Positions 1 through 9,643 of a stretch of 44,105 bases of DNA are shown one piece after another (position 1 is the stretch's first letter; every line of letters begins with the position of its first letter). The position numbers and the translations under genes are program-made. Location: NCBI GenBank assembly GCA_006226685.1, contig SBGG01000061.1, positions 1 through 44,105 on the forward strand, written 5' to 3'. Origin of the DNA: Sphingomonadales bacterium. GTDB lineage: Bacteria; Pseudomonadota; Alphaproteobacteria; Sphingomonadales; Sphingomonadaceae. The notes under the pieces are model-generated. The model saw only the letters and a list, made by a program, of their open reading frames with translations, ran no database searches and was not told the origin of the DNA.

Positions 1-1119
1 CGCGCCGCCGTCTGCGAAGCGGCGGTGAAAGCGGCAAAGGCGGTCGATTATGTCGGCGCGGGCACGGTGGAGTTCATCGCCGACGCCAGCGAAGGACTGC
101 GCGCCGACCGGATCTGGTTCATGGAGATGAATACCCGGCTTCAGGTCGAACATCCGGTGACCGAAGCAATTACCGGCGTCGATCTGGTCGAATGGCAGTT
201 GCGCGTGGCTAGCGGCGAGCCGCTGCCCAAACGACAGGAAGAGCTGCGCATCAACGGCTGGGCGATGGAAGCGCGCCTCTATGCGGAAAATCCCGCAACC
301 GGTTTTCTGCCCTCGACCGGGCCGCTCGACCGGCTGCGCCTGCCGCCGGGCATTCGCGTTGACAGCGGGGTCGCAGAGGGCGGCGAGGTTTCTCCCTTTT
401 ACGACCCGATGATCGCCAAGCTGATCGCCCATGCGCCGAACCGATATGCCGCGGCGCGGGCACTGGCCGATGCGGCAGCCGGGGTTCAGGTCTGGCCGGT
501 CCGTACCAATGCGGGCTTCCTCTCCCGCGCAGCCTCCCACCCGGATTTTCTCGCGGGCCGGATCGACACCGGTTTCATCGAACGCCATGGCGAAACGCTG
601 GTGCCCGCCGCCCTGCCCGATGAAGCGGTTTTGCAGGCGGCAGCAGCGGCGCTGCTCCCGACCGGACAGACTGTCTGGGCGGCGCTACCGGGCTTCCGCG
701 CCAATGCCCCCGCTCGGCAGACGGTCGCCGTCGCGATCGACGGAACCAATTACAGGATCGAGTGCGCCGATACCGATAGGAACAGCGCCGCCACCCTCGA
801 AACCATCGGGCGAGACCGGGTGCTGTTTCTTGACGGGTGCGGCTGGGCCATTGGCGAAGCGCGCACCGATGGCGAGGGCGGCGCGGCGGCGTCGGACGGC
901 CTGATCCTCGCCCCCATGCCGGGCCGGATCATTTCCATAGAAGTCGCACCGGGCGATGCGGTCACCACCGGCCAGAAATTGCTGGTCATGGAAGCGATGA
1001 AGATGGAACAGGCAATGGTGGCGCCGTTTGACGGCATCATCGCGGACCTCAATGCGCAACCAGGCGCGCAGGTGAAGGAAGGCACGATCCTGATCCGCAT
1101 CGAAAAGGGAGAGGAATGA
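1..1119 (+). CDS. Acyl-CoA carboxylase biotin-containing alpha subunit, C-terminal part (methylcrotonyl-CoA carboxylase type); 5' end outside window
   Basis: This is the C-terminal part of an ATP-dependent biotin carboxylase / biotin carboxyl carrier fusion. The frame is open from base 1, so the true start lies upstream; a GTG at 25 is internal. Visible motifs are the biotin carboxylase signature EMNTRLQVEHPVTE (about residues 42-55 of the visible part), the stretch YDPMIAKLIAHAPNR, and a C-terminal biotinyl domain whose VMEAMKMEQ motif carries the biotinylated lysine. The wording around YVGAGTVEFI and DLVEWQLRVASGEPLP is closest to 3-methylcrotonyl-CoA carboxylase alpha (LiuD/MccA); geranyl-CoA or propionyl-CoA carboxylase alpha cannot be excluded. 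The stop overlaps the start of the next gene (ATGA). The following MaoC and CoA-ester lyase genes suggest branched-chain acyl-CoA (leucine/isovalerate) breakdown in the cytoplasm. Confidence 0.9.
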   Translation, partial: RAAVCEAAVKAAKAVDYVGAGTVEFIADASEGLRADRIWFMEMNTRLQVEHPVTEAITGVDLVEWQLRVASGEPLPKRQEELRINGWAMEARLYAENPATGFLPSTGPLDRLRLPPGIRVDSGVAEGGEVSPFYDPMIAKLIAHAPNRYAAARALADAAAGVQVWPVRTNAGFLSRAASHPDFLAGRIDTGFIERHGETLVPAALPDEAVLQAAAAALLPTGQTVWAALPGFRANAPARQTVAVAIDGTNYRIECADTDRNSAATLETIGRDRVLFLDGCGWAIGEARTDGEGGAAASDGLILAPMPGRIISIEVAPGDAVTTGQKLLVMEAMKMEQAMVAPFDGIIADLNAQPGAQVKEGTILIRIEKGEE

Positions 1120-1574
1120 TGGCGGGACGCTGGTTCGACGAATGGCAGGCGGGGGATCGCCTTACTCATGAAATTCGCCGCACGGTAACGGAAACCGACA
1201 ATCTGCTCTTCTCGACGATGACGCATAATCCGCAGCCGCTGCATATCGATGCCGAAGCGGCGAAGGCTTCCGAATTCGGCCAGATACTCGTCAACGGAAC
1301 CTTCACCTTCGCACTGATGATCGGGCTTTCGGTCGGCGACACCACATTGGGAACGCTGGTCGCCAATCTCGGCTATGACCGGCTGGTGATGCCAAAGCCG
1401 GTGTTCCTCGGCGATACGCTGCGCGCGGAAAGCGAGGTAGTGGGAACGCGCCCGTCGAAATCCCGGCCCGATGCGGGCATCGTTACGTTCCGGCATGAAC
1501 TATTCAACCAGCGGAACGAGATAGTGTGCCAATGCCTGCGCTCCGCGCTGCTGCACCGGAAGCCGGAAGCATGA
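1116..1574 (+). CDS. MaoC-like acyl-CoA hydratase/dehydratase
   Basis: A 152-residue single hot-dog-fold protein of the MaoC/R-hydratase group. The segment TMTHNPQPLHIDAEAAKAS, followed by GQILVNGTFTFALMIGLSVGD, is the family core: an H-x-D active site and a hydratase helix. The second half has the typical VANLGYDRLVMPKPVFLGDTL and SKSRPDAGIVTFRHELFNQ. Members of this subgroup often neighbour CitE-like lyases and act on branched or dicarboxylic CoA esters such as mesaconyl-CoA; the substrate here is inferred only. Its ATG at 1116 overlaps the carboxylase stop as ATGA, and its own stop overlaps the next start in the same way, so the three genes are translationally coupled. Confidence 0.88.
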   Translation: MMAGRWFDEWQAGDRLTHEIRRTVTETDNLLFSTMTHNPQPLHIDAEAAKASEFGQILVNGTFTFALMIGLSVGDTTLGTLVANLGYDRLVMPKPVFLGDTLRAESEVVGTRPSKSRPDAGIVTFRHELFNQRNEIVCQCLRSALLHRKPEA

Positions 1575-2422
1575 GGGGACTGCGTTCGCTGCTGTTCGTG
1601 CCCGGCGACCGGCCAGAAAGGATGGAAAAGGCGCTGGGACTGGGCGCCGATGCGTTGATTCTGGATCTGGAGGATTCGGTTGCGCTGTCTCGCAAGGAAA
1701 TGGCGCGGGATGCGGTAACGGCGTTTCTTAGCCGTCCGCGCGATCATGGCGTCACCCTGCTCGTGCGGATCAACCCGCTCGACAGCGATTACGCGGCCGG
1801 GGATATCGCCCTGCTGTCCACCTGCCGGCCCGACGGCATCGTTCTGCCCAAGGCAGAGGGAGCAGCCTCGGTCCGCGCCCTGACCGTACGCCTCGCAAAT
1901 TGCCCGCCCGTACTGCCGATCGCGACCGAAACACCCGCCGCGATTTTCGCGCTGGGCAGCTATGGCGAAGTCGGCGACGCCCTTATGGGCCTCAGCTGGG
2001 GGGCGGAAGACCTGCCTGCGGCCATCGGCGCAGCGACCAGCCGGGATGAGGCCGGACATCTTCTCCCCCCCTATGAAATGGCCCGCAGCCTGACGCTGTT
2101 CGCCGCCCATGCGGCCGCCGTTCCCGCGATCGAAACCGTCTATCCCGATTTTCGGGATATTGCGGGACTGACGGCCTATGCCACACGCGGGGCGCGCGAT
2201 GGCTTTACCGGCATGATGGCGATCCACCCCTCCCAGATCGCACCGATCAACGCGGCCTTCACCCCGTCGGCGGAACAGATCGCCCATGCCTGGGCGGTAA
2301 TTTCGGCGTTCGAAGCCAATCCCGGCGCGGGCGCGCTGCAACTGGACGGCCGCATGATCGATGCCCCGCACCTGAAACAGGCGCGCGCGCTGCTCGCGCG
2401 CATACCCAGCATAGTATCTTAG
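1571..2422 (+). CDS. HpcH/HpaI aldolase / CitE-like CoA-ester lyase
   Basis: A cytoplasmic TIM-barrel lyase of the citrate lyase beta / malyl-CoA lyase group (283 residues from the chosen start). The N-terminus RSLLFVPGDRPERMEKALGLGADALILDLEDSVA is diagnostic: an Arg for CoA/carboxylate binding and an Asp/Glu pair for the divalent metal. Further markers are VRINPLDS, GIVLPKAEG, PIATETPAAIFAL and GMMAIHPSQIAPIN. The open frame reaches back to 1526, but the ATG at 1571 overlaps the MaoC stop as ATGA and begins exactly at the conserved N-terminus, so it is preferred. The family cleaves or forms 3-hydroxyacyl-CoA-type esters such as malyl-, citramalyl- or HMG-CoA-like substrates; which one applies is not visible. 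Confidence 0.88.
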   Translation: MRGLRSLLFVPGDRPERMEKALGLGADALILDLEDSVALSRKEMARDAVTAFLSRPRDHGVTLLVRINPLDSDYAAGDIALLSTCRPDGIVLPKAEGAASVRALTVRLANCPPVLPIATETPAAIFALGSYGEVGDALMGLSWGAEDLPAAIGAATSRDEAGHLLPPYEMARSLTLFAAHAAAVPAIETVYPDFRDIAGLTAYATRGARDGFTGMMAIHPSQIAPINAAFTPSAEQIAHAWAVISAFEANPGAGALQLDGRMIDAPHLKQARALLARIPSIVS

Positions 2423-2440
2423 CCGGCCCCTGTGCCGGCT
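2421..2440 (+). terminator. Hairpin directly after the CoA-lyase gene
   Basis: A perfect 7-bp inverted repeat (AGCCGGC / GCCGGCT, 6-nt loop) begins in the stop codon of the lyase gene. It is not followed by a T run, so it is only a possible transcription terminator. Confidence 0.4.
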
Positions 2441-2560
2441 CCTGTCCGGTCGGTACGGTCGGCAGGGAAGCAAGCGGCTTCGGCACGGGCGGATGTCCGA
2501 CGTCGGTCTTAGCAAATCGAATGGATAAGTCTTTGAAAAATCATCCCTCTTTAGAGGAGG

Positions 2561-2577
2561 TGGTGACCCCTACGGGA
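2561..2577 (-). repeat. Distal attachment site (17-bp copy of the tRNA-Glu 3' end)
   Basis: TGGTGACCCCTACGGGA is identical to 31837-31853. Read on the minus strand it is the end of the T arm, the 3' acceptor strand, discriminator A and CCA of tRNA-Glu. The match stops on both sides (G versus T before, A versus C after), as expected of a recombination core. Confidence 0.8.
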
Positions 2578-2941
2578 ATGTGTAATTCGGAACAGTCATT
2601 TGTAATCACGTTGTAAATAGCTGCGCCCCGTTGCTGTATACCATCATGTGAACCATCAGTAATCATCTATATTGGCGGAAAGGCACACGAGAGTCGCTCA
2701 CAGCCCCAGGGATGCCCCGGCTAGGGATCGTAAGCATTGGGAGTGGATGGCGGTGGTACACTCTACACTGTAGCGGGCGCAGGCACGAACCGGCCATGGT
2801 TGTGGCATTTCATACCCAACCCCACGCAGCCCCTTGGCGATGGTCGTCGCGCCGAACTGGATGAAGCGACTGAGGCCGACCGTGAGGCCTCGCCCCAGAT
2901 CGATATGCCCTGTGAGCATCATTAGGGTCAGGACTCATTGA
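2578..2941. other. Island left end without a recognisable gene
   Basis: No gene is supported here. The first 60 bases are AT-richer than the surroundings and carry several TGTAA motifs (from 2580, 2599 and 2612 on), which could be integrase arm sites, but this is weak. Open frames of 60-75 codons on both strands at about 2698-2925 resemble nothing I recognise. Bases at about 2926-2941 (GGGTCAGGACTCATTGAT) look like the terminal inverted repeat of the adjoining IS5-family element; no matching copy is seen at its other end. Confidence 0.45.
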
Positions 2942-3418
2942 TCAAAGCCAGAAGATGACGGTTGCCGCGAGCGCGATGGCAGAGAGGAAGACGGACGAAC
3001 ATCGATCATAGCGTGTAGCGACGCGCCGTCAGCCTTTCAGACGACCGAACATGATCTCGATGCGGTTGCGGCGTTTGTATCGGCGCTTGTCGTATTTGAC
3101 GGCCTTGTTCCGGGGTTTACGGCCGGGAATGCAGGGTTTTATGCCCTTTTTCCGGAAGGCGTCGCGGAACCATTCCGCATCATAGCCCCGATCAGCCAGC
3201 AGCCACTGTGCCTTGGGAAAGGTGTGGAGCAGAGCGGCTGCACCAGTGTAATCGCTGCCCTGACCTGCGGTTATGAAGAGACTGATTGGACGACCGTTTG
3301 CATCCGTCACGGCATGGAACTTGGTATTCATGCCTCCCTTCGTGCACCCGATCAGGCGTCCGACTTCCCCTTTTTTACCGGTACGTGCGGTGCGCTTAGA
3401 GAGGCAAGCAGCGATCAA
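2942..3418 (-). pseudogene. IS5-family transposase remnant (5'-truncated, internal stop)
   Basis: The frame from 3418 encodes the middle of an IS5/IS1031-type DDE transposase: GRLIGCTKGGMNTKFHAV, LLADRGYDAEWFRDAF with the second catalytic Asp, and the Y-K-R-R-N-R-I-E-x-M-F-G-R-L-K box with the catalytic Glu. At 3029-3031 the frame meets TGA where relatives have Trp (RLKDWRR). Reading on in the same frame gives RRVATRYDRCSSVFLSAIAL, the normal C-terminus, down to the natural stop at 2942-2944. The N-terminal third with the first catalytic Asp is missing upstream of about 3418. The element is therefore dead twice over: a nonsense change and a 5' deletion ending close to the acyltransferase gene. 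Confidence 0.85.
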
Positions 3419-3474
3419 GCCTCAGTGCCACGTCGTGCCAACCATCCGTGAGGCACTTCAACATGAACCCTGCT

Positions 3475-4761
3475 TCAAGGCGCTAGTAGGTGAATGGGCT
3501 CCTCAAGCCTTTGCCTGAGCGCCTGCATGAAGGTTGCGGCATCCCAGCCATCCACGACGCGATGATCGCAACTTATAGAGACATTCATCAGTTTGCGCTT
3601 TTCGATGCGCTCACCACCCAGATCATGAGGAACGAACATGGGCCGCTCCACGATCTTGTTCGGGCCGATAATGGCTACCTCGGGGCGGTTGATGACGGGT
3701 GTTGTCGATATGCCGCCCAAAGCTCCGAGCGATGTGATCGTGAGTGTAGAGCCCGACAATTCCTCTGGCCTCGCCTTTCCCGCACGAGCGGCTTCAGCAA
3801 GCCGCACGATTGCCGTGGCCAGCTGCCAGAGATTTCGACTTTGTGCGTCACGAATGACAGGCACCATCAGCCCCGCATCGGTTTGCGTAGCGATGCCCAT
3901 ATGCACTTCGCCATGGAGTGTCACCACACCTGCCTCGTCATCATAGCGGGCGTTCAGCATCGGATATTGCGGTATCAAATCGCAGATCGCCACGATCAGG
4001 AAAGGCAGGATCGTGAGCTTCGGGCGCTCGCCCCTGTTGTCGTTAAGTTGCCTGCGTATAGCTTCGAGCGCGGTGACATCAATCTCTTCAACGTAGGTGA
4101 AATGCGGTATATTGCGCTTTGATGCTGCCATATTCTCCGCGATGCGGCGACGCAGGCCCATGACCTTGATCTGCTCATCTGCGCGTATGGCTGCGCTTCC
4201 CGCCTGACGATAGCCCTGCGTGCCATTGTGCCGCATATAGACATCGAGATCGCTGTGCCGAATCCTACCGGTCGCGCTTTTCACCAGCGCAAGATCGATG
4301 CCCAGCTCCTTTGCCCGCGCCCTAACGGCAGGTGATGCCAGCACCTTGGAACGTGCATTTTCTGTCGTGAGCGGCATGAATTGCTGCGCCGTGTCATCTT
4401 CCGCCTCAGAGGCGATTTCATGCGACACGGCAATAGCTGGCTCGGCAAGCGGCTCTGGCGGTGGCGCTAGGGACTCAACTTCCTGCTCCGAAATCTCAGG
4501 CGTAGCCGCAACGCTCCCGCCTTCAACCTGTATGACAACCAGCTCAGCGCCAATCGCGATCTGATCGCCCGGTGCACCTGCAAGCCGCACGATCTTACCG
4601 GAAACCGGGCTTTCGATCTCGACGGTCGCCTTATCGGTCATCATATCGACCAGCGGCTGGTCCTCGGCCACGACATCGCCCACGGCAACATGCCAGGCGA
4701 CGATCTCCGCCTCGGCGATGCCTTCACCAATGTCGGGAAGTTTGAAGATATAGTCTACCAT
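3475..4761 (-). CDS. bkdB: Branched-chain 2-oxoacid dehydrogenase E2 (dihydrolipoamide acyltransferase)
   Basis: The core enzyme of the 2-oxoacid dehydrogenase complex (428 residues) transfers the acyl group from lipoamide to CoA. An N-terminal lipoyl domain has the DKA motif with the lipoylated lysine at about K44. A flexible acidic/Ala-Pro linker follows, then a peripheral-subunit-binding domain (VLASPAVRARAKELGIDL) and the catalytic domain ending in SCDHRVVDGWDAATFMQALR with the active-site His. The open frame extends upstream, but ATG at 4761 overlaps the E1beta stop (TGATG) and starts at the conserved MVDYIFKLPDIGEG, so it is chosen. There is only one lipoyl domain. The branched-chain assignment rests on the leucine dehydrogenase in the same operon. 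No E3 (lipoamide dehydrogenase) gene follows; an IS remnant lies 56 bp downstream. Confidence 0.93.
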   Translation of the reverse strand: MVDYIFKLPDIGEGIAEAEIVAWHVAVGDVVAEDQPLVDMMTDKATVEIESPVSGKIVRLAGAPGDQIAIGAELVVIQVEGGSVAATPEISEQEVESLAPPPEPLAEPAIAVSHEIASEAEDDTAQQFMPLTTENARSKVLASPAVRARAKELGIDLALVKSATGRIRHSDLDVYMRHNGTQGYRQAGSAAIRADEQIKVMGLRRRIAENMAASKRNIPHFTYVEEIDVTALEAIRRQLNDNRGERPKLTILPFLIVAICDLIPQYPMLNARYDDEAGVVTLHGEVHMGIATQTDAGLMVPVIRDAQSRNLWQLATAIVRLAEAARAGKARPEELSGSTLTITSLGALGGISTTPVINRPEVAIIGPNKIVERPMFVPHDLGGERIEKRKLMNVSISCDHRVVDGWDAATFMQALRQRLEEPIHLLAP

Positions 4762-5774
4762 CAGATGTTCACCACGCGCTTGAGAGCCTCGCCAACGCGC
4801 GCTGGCCCCGGAAAATATTCCCATTCGAAGGCATGCGGGTAAGGAGTGTCCCACCCTGTCACCCGCTCGACCGGAGCCTCCAGCGCGAAGAAGCAATGCT
4901 CCTGCACCTGAGCCGCCAGTTCCGCGCCAAAACCACTGGTCCGCGTCGCTTCATGCACGACGACGCATCTCCCGGTCTTCCGCACCGATTCCGTAATAGA
5001 ATCGAGATCCAGCGGCACCAGTGTGCGCAGGTCAATTATCTCTGCATCGATGCCTGTTTCTTCTGCCGCGCAAAGCGCAACATGCACCATCGTGCCGTAG
5101 GCCAGGATAGTGACCTCTCCACCTTCCCGGACTCTTCGCGCCTTACCAAGCGGAACCACATAATGCCCTTCCGGCACCTCGGCATCGTTATGCCCGGCCC
5201 AGTTCCGCACCGGCCGGTCATGATGACCGTCAAAGGGACCGTTATAGAGCCGCTTGGGCTCGAAAAAGAGCACCGGGTCATCATCCTCGATGGCCGCGAT
5301 CAGCAACCCCTTGGCGTCATAGGGATTAGACGGAATGGCTATTTTGAGGCCCGCGACATGGGTAAATATCCCCTCTGGCGACTGGCTGTGCGTCTGCCCG
5401 CCAAAAATGCCGCCACCATAAGGCGAGCGGATCGTAATCGGCGACCACCATTCCCCGCCCGTGCGGTAGCGCATACGCGCAGCCTCGGATATGATCTGGT
5501 CGGTCGCAGGATAAATATAATCAGCAAACTGGATTTCCACGACCGGCCGCTTTCCATATGCTCCCATGCCGACCGCAGCCGCAACAATCCCCCCTTCGGA
5601 GATCGGCGCATCGAATATGCGTTGCTTTCCATGGCGCTGCTGCAGCTTATCTGTAGCGCGAAAGACGCCACCGAAATAGCCAATATCCTGTCCGAAAATC
5701 ATTACGTCGGGATCAAGCCCAAGCGCGACATCCATCGCGCTGTTGATCGCTTCGATCATGCTCATCGTTGGCAT
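4761..5774 (-). CDS. bkdA2: Branched-chain 2-oxoacid dehydrogenase E1 beta subunit
   Basis: The beta subunit (337 residues, full length for the family) of the thiamine-diphosphate-dependent decarboxylase component. Visible signatures are GQDIGYFGGVFRATDKLQQRHG near the N-terminus, DAPISEGGIVAAAVGMGAYG with the ThDP-contacting Glu, EIQFADYIYPATDQI, and IRSPYGGGIFGGQTHSQSPE. The C-terminal transketolase domain carries LRTLVPLD and VVHEATRTSGFGAELAAQVQE. These match BCKDH E1beta better than pyruvate dehydrogenase E1beta. The gene sits between E1alpha (2-bp gap) and E2 (overlapping stop/start). Confidence 0.93.
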   Translation of the reverse strand: MPTMSMIEAINSAMDVALGLDPDVMIFGQDIGYFGGVFRATDKLQQRHGKQRIFDAPISEGGIVAAAVGMGAYGKRPVVEIQFADYIYPATDQIISEAARMRYRTGGEWWSPITIRSPYGGGIFGGQTHSQSPEGIFTHVAGLKIAIPSNPYDAKGLLIAAIEDDDPVLFFEPKRLYNGPFDGHHDRPVRNWAGHNDAEVPEGHYVVPLGKARRVREGGEVTILAYGTMVHVALCAAEETGIDAEIIDLRTLVPLDLDSITESVRKTGRCVVVHEATRTSGFGAELAAQVQEHCFFALEAPVERVTGWDTPYPHAFEWEYFPGPARVGEALKRVVNI

Positions 5775-5776
5775 GT

Positions 5777-7260
<1,484 letters not shown>

Positions 7261-7265
7261 AGCAA

Positions 7266-8315
7266 TCAGGCCACTTCAGCCCTAGAGCCGGAGATGATCC
7301 TTTCGGCGATCGCGTCAGCAACGCGATGGGTCGGCTGGCCATTTTGCGCGGCCAGAAGCAGCACCTCACGCAAGCGCTCTGGAATACGGCCGACGCGCTC
7401 GCGCACTTCGTCTGTAGTTTCATGCAGATATTCCGCCGCAACATTTATGATGCCGCCAGCATTGACGAGATAATCCGGCGCATAAGCAATACCCCGCTGC
7501 TGCAGCGCAAAGCCGTCCTCTTCGGTTGCAAGCTGATTATTCGCACCTCCGCAGACAAGGCGTGCCTTCAATTGCGGGACCGTGCGATCATTGATTACGG
7601 CGCCCAGAGCGCAGGGCGCAAGAATCTCGACTTGCGCACCCAATATCTCGTCAGTGCCCATGACATCCGCTCCAAGCTCTTTCGCCAGAGCATCGACACG
7701 GCTGCTATTCACATCGGCGATGATGAGCTTCGCTCCGGCATCGACAAGCAGGCGACAAAGGCCCGCGCCGACATTGCCAACCCCCTGCACAGCGACGGTC
7801 AGACCTTTCAAATCCGAGCCGAGCGAAATGCGGGCAGCTTCCTGCATCGAGAGAAAAACACCCAGCGCGGTCCATGGTGACGGGTCGCCGCCGGCCATGC
7901 CCGGCGCGGTCTCGAGACCAGCCACATAAGATGTCTGCTTGCGCACCGTCTTCATGTCTTCGACCGTAGTCCCGACATCTTCGGCAGTTATGTATTTGCC
8001 GCCAAGAGACTCGATCGCCTCGCCGAACGCGCGGAACAGCGCTTCCCTGTCAAAATCGCCGCCGGGGTGCTGCAACACCGACTTTCCGCCACCGAAGGGA
8101 AGGCCCGCCAGCGCGTTTTTATAACTCATTCCACGCGCCAGCCTTATTGCGTCCGCAACCATGGCGTCGTTGCTCTCATACTGCCAGAAGCGGCAGCCGC
8201 CCGCGGCAGGTCCAAGCGCGGTTGAGTGAACCGCGATTACCCCGCGAAGCCCCGAACCTTCATCATCAATATAGTGAAGCGAGCCTTCAAATGCAGGTAA
8301 AGCGCCAGACAGCAT
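7266..8315 (-). CDS. ldh: Leucine dehydrogenase (Glu/Leu/Phe/Val dehydrogenase family)
   Basis: An NAD-dependent oxidative deaminase of branched-chain amino acids (349 residues), giving 2-oxoisocaproate and relatives for the BCKDH complex encoded downstream. Motifs include GPAAGGCRFW, MSYKNALAGLPFGGGKSV with the two active-site lysines (about K66 and K78), and the Rossmann motif GVGNVGAGLCRLL. The late motifs GGANNQLATEEDG and YAPDYLVNAGGIINVAAEYL are typical of Leu/Phe/Val dehydrogenases of about 350 residues. ATG at 8315 has an AAGGAG site (8322-8327) 6 nt upstream. It is the first gene of a five-gene unit and is transcribed divergently from an Lrp/AsnC regulator. Confidence 0.93.
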   Translation of the reverse strand: MLSGALPAFEGSLHYIDDEGSGLRGVIAVHSTALGPAAGGCRFWQYESNDAMVADAIRLARGMSYKNALAGLPFGGGKSVLQHPGGDFDREALFRAFGEAIESLGGKYITAEDVGTTVEDMKTVRKQTSYVAGLETAPGMAGGDPSPWTALGVFLSMQEAARISLGSDLKGLTVAVQGVGNVGAGLCRLLVDAGAKLIIADVNSSRVDALAKELGADVMGTDEILGAQVEILAPCALGAVINDRTVPQLKARLVCGGANNQLATEEDGFALQQRGIAYAPDYLVNAGGIINVAAEYLHETTDEVRERVGRIPERLREVLLLAAQNGQPTHRVADAIAERIISGSRAEVA

Positions 8316-8364
8316 AATTTTCTCCTTCTGCTGCCTAAATAACATGGCTTGCGTTGAGAAAAAT

Positions 8365-8388
8365 TGCCATTCATGCGATAAATTGGCA
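8365..8388. promoter_or_regulatory. Probable Lrp-type operator between leucine dehydrogenase and its divergent regulator
   Basis: An interrupted inverted repeat, TGCCA (8365-8369) and TGGCA (8384-8388), lies in the AT-rich 120-bp divergent intergenic region. Spacing and position suit an Lrp/AsnC dimer site controlling both directions. No binding evidence exists; the arms are only five bases long. Confidence 0.45.
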
Positions 8389-8435
8389 TAATAAGGGATA
8401 TATCATTCTCTTTTTTGCCTTGGAAAGAAAGAAAA

Positions 8436-8903
8436 ATGCTCTCCAGCCTGGACAGTCATGACAAGCGCCTGCTCGCGATATTGCAATCTGATTCCTCGCG
8501 ATCCAATGCGGACATCGCCAATGAGATCGGGCTTTCGGAAGCGCCATGCTGGAGACGTGTTCAGCGCCTGAAAAAAGAAGGGTTCATCAAAGCGCAGGTT
8601 AGCGTGCTTGACCGGGTCAAGCTCGGCTTCAATACGCAGATATTCGCGCTGGTAAAGCTGGACGCCGTCGGGCGGTCCAACGTCTCTGACTTCGCCAAAG
8701 CAATCAACGGCTTTCCAGAGGTTCTCGACTGCTTCGTGATGATGGGCAGCTCTGACTTCATGCTCCGCATCGTCACCAAGGACATCGAGGCCTATGAGCA
8801 CTTCTTTTTCACCAAGCTGTCACAGGTTCCCGGCGTGCAGGAAATCAACTCGATGGTAGCCCTCTCCGAAATCAAATCGACCATGGAATTGCCTATTTCA
8901 TGA
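8436..8903 (+). CDS. Lrp/AsnC family transcriptional regulator
   Basis: A 155-residue DNA-binding protein with the full Lrp layout. The N-terminal winged helix-turn-helix (LDSHDKRLLAILQSDSSRSNADIANEIGLS, then CWRRVQRLKKEGFI) leads into an RAM/ACT-like effector domain (LGFNTQIFALVKL, VLDCFVMMGSSDFMLRIV, PGVQEINSMVALSEIK). ATG at 8436 fits the family start; an earlier in-frame TTG would add seven residues. It is transcribed away from leucine dehydrogenase, so it most likely controls that operon in response to branched-chain amino acids. Such regulators usually also control their own gene. Confidence 0.92.
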   Translation: MLSSLDSHDKRLLAILQSDSSRSNADIANEIGLSEAPCWRRVQRLKKEGFIKAQVSVLDRVKLGFNTQIFALVKLDAVGRSNVSDFAKAINGFPEVLDCFVMMGSSDFMLRIVTKDIEAYEHFFFTKLSQVPGVQEINSMVALSEIKSTMELPIS

Positions 8904-9172
8904 AGCCGGACGGCTCGAAAAGTCACTGGAGTTGTGTGGTGATATGTGATTCCATATTTCTCGCGATCCATGGGGCTCCCTGGATGGTGCGGTCGGGATT
9001 TTCAGGGTGAGCGATCGGCTTGCTCGGCTGATCAAGGTTGGGCGTATCCCTGAGCACTGAAATGATAAGGTCGCCTAGCTCAGTCATAAATAGATGGGAG
9101 CACGCTAGACCTTGAATTGCACGCAATCAAACTCACCTTGTCGTACCCGGAACAAGCCAACCCGGTCGACAC

Positions 9173-9610
9173 CTAGGCAATTAGCAACGCATGCGCAGAC
9201 TCCCGGATTTGCGGCTCGATTTCAATCGAACGCCGCGCTTCCAGATCAAAACGTACCGTTGTCGACTCCAGCGTGCTGCAGACAACATTATCCGAAACCC
9301 GCGAGATATATGTGCGGTGTGTAAGTGAACTTCGCCCGATCTTTACCACCGCGGAGCGCAAAACGACGAGATCGCCTGCCTGCAGCTCCTGGAGATACAG
9401 TACTTCGTGACGGACATCCGCCCAGCCGACACGCCGCTCGGCCGTTTCCACGACGACAGGTCCCAATTTGGCGAAGAGATGGAAAAATGCATCGTCGTAA
9501 AAACGCATATAGTGCTGGGTTGCCAGATGGCCCATCGCGTCGCACAGCCATGGGTGCACCACCGCTCTGCCGGTTTCCTCCGCAATCGTGGGGACAGTTC
9601 GTTCCTTCAT
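9173..9610 (-). CDS. Acyl-CoA thioesterase-like hot-dog protein (4HBT type)
   Basis: A 145-residue single hot-dog domain of the 4-hydroxybenzoyl-CoA thioesterase/YbgC group. The N-terminal segment VHPWLCDAMGHLATQHYMRFYDDAFFHLFAKLG contains the conserved Asp, the Gly-His and the long helix, followed by RHEVLYLQELQAGDLVVLRS and KIGRSSLTHRTYISR. Such enzymes hydrolyse acyl- or aroyl-CoA in the cytoplasm. It is the last gene of the long operon that begins with the TonB receptor at 20114, and lies 33 bp after the GFA-type gene with an AAAGGA site before its ATG. It could recycle CoA or release the product of the upstream pathway; the substrate is unknown. Confidence 0.82.
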   Translation of the reverse strand: MKERTVPTIAEETGRAVVHPWLCDAMGHLATQHYMRFYDDAFFHLFAKLGPVVVETAERRVGWADVRHEVLYLQELQAGDLVVLRSAVVKIGRSSLTHRTYISRVSDNVVCSTLESTTVRFDLEARRSIEIEPQIRESAHALLIA

Positions 9611-9643
9611 GCCGCTTTTCCTTTGGGTGAGGCGGGCGATCGA

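Noticed and set aside
2698..2925. Open frames of 60-75 codons on both strands near the island left end
   Set aside because: No recognisable domain, no ribosome binding site, and they lie in a remnant-rich junction; treated as non-coding.
8923..9126. Minus-strand 67-codon frame between the Lrp gene and the thioesterase gene
   Set aside because: No similarity recognised and no clear start signal; the 269-bp gap between convergent genes is best left empty.
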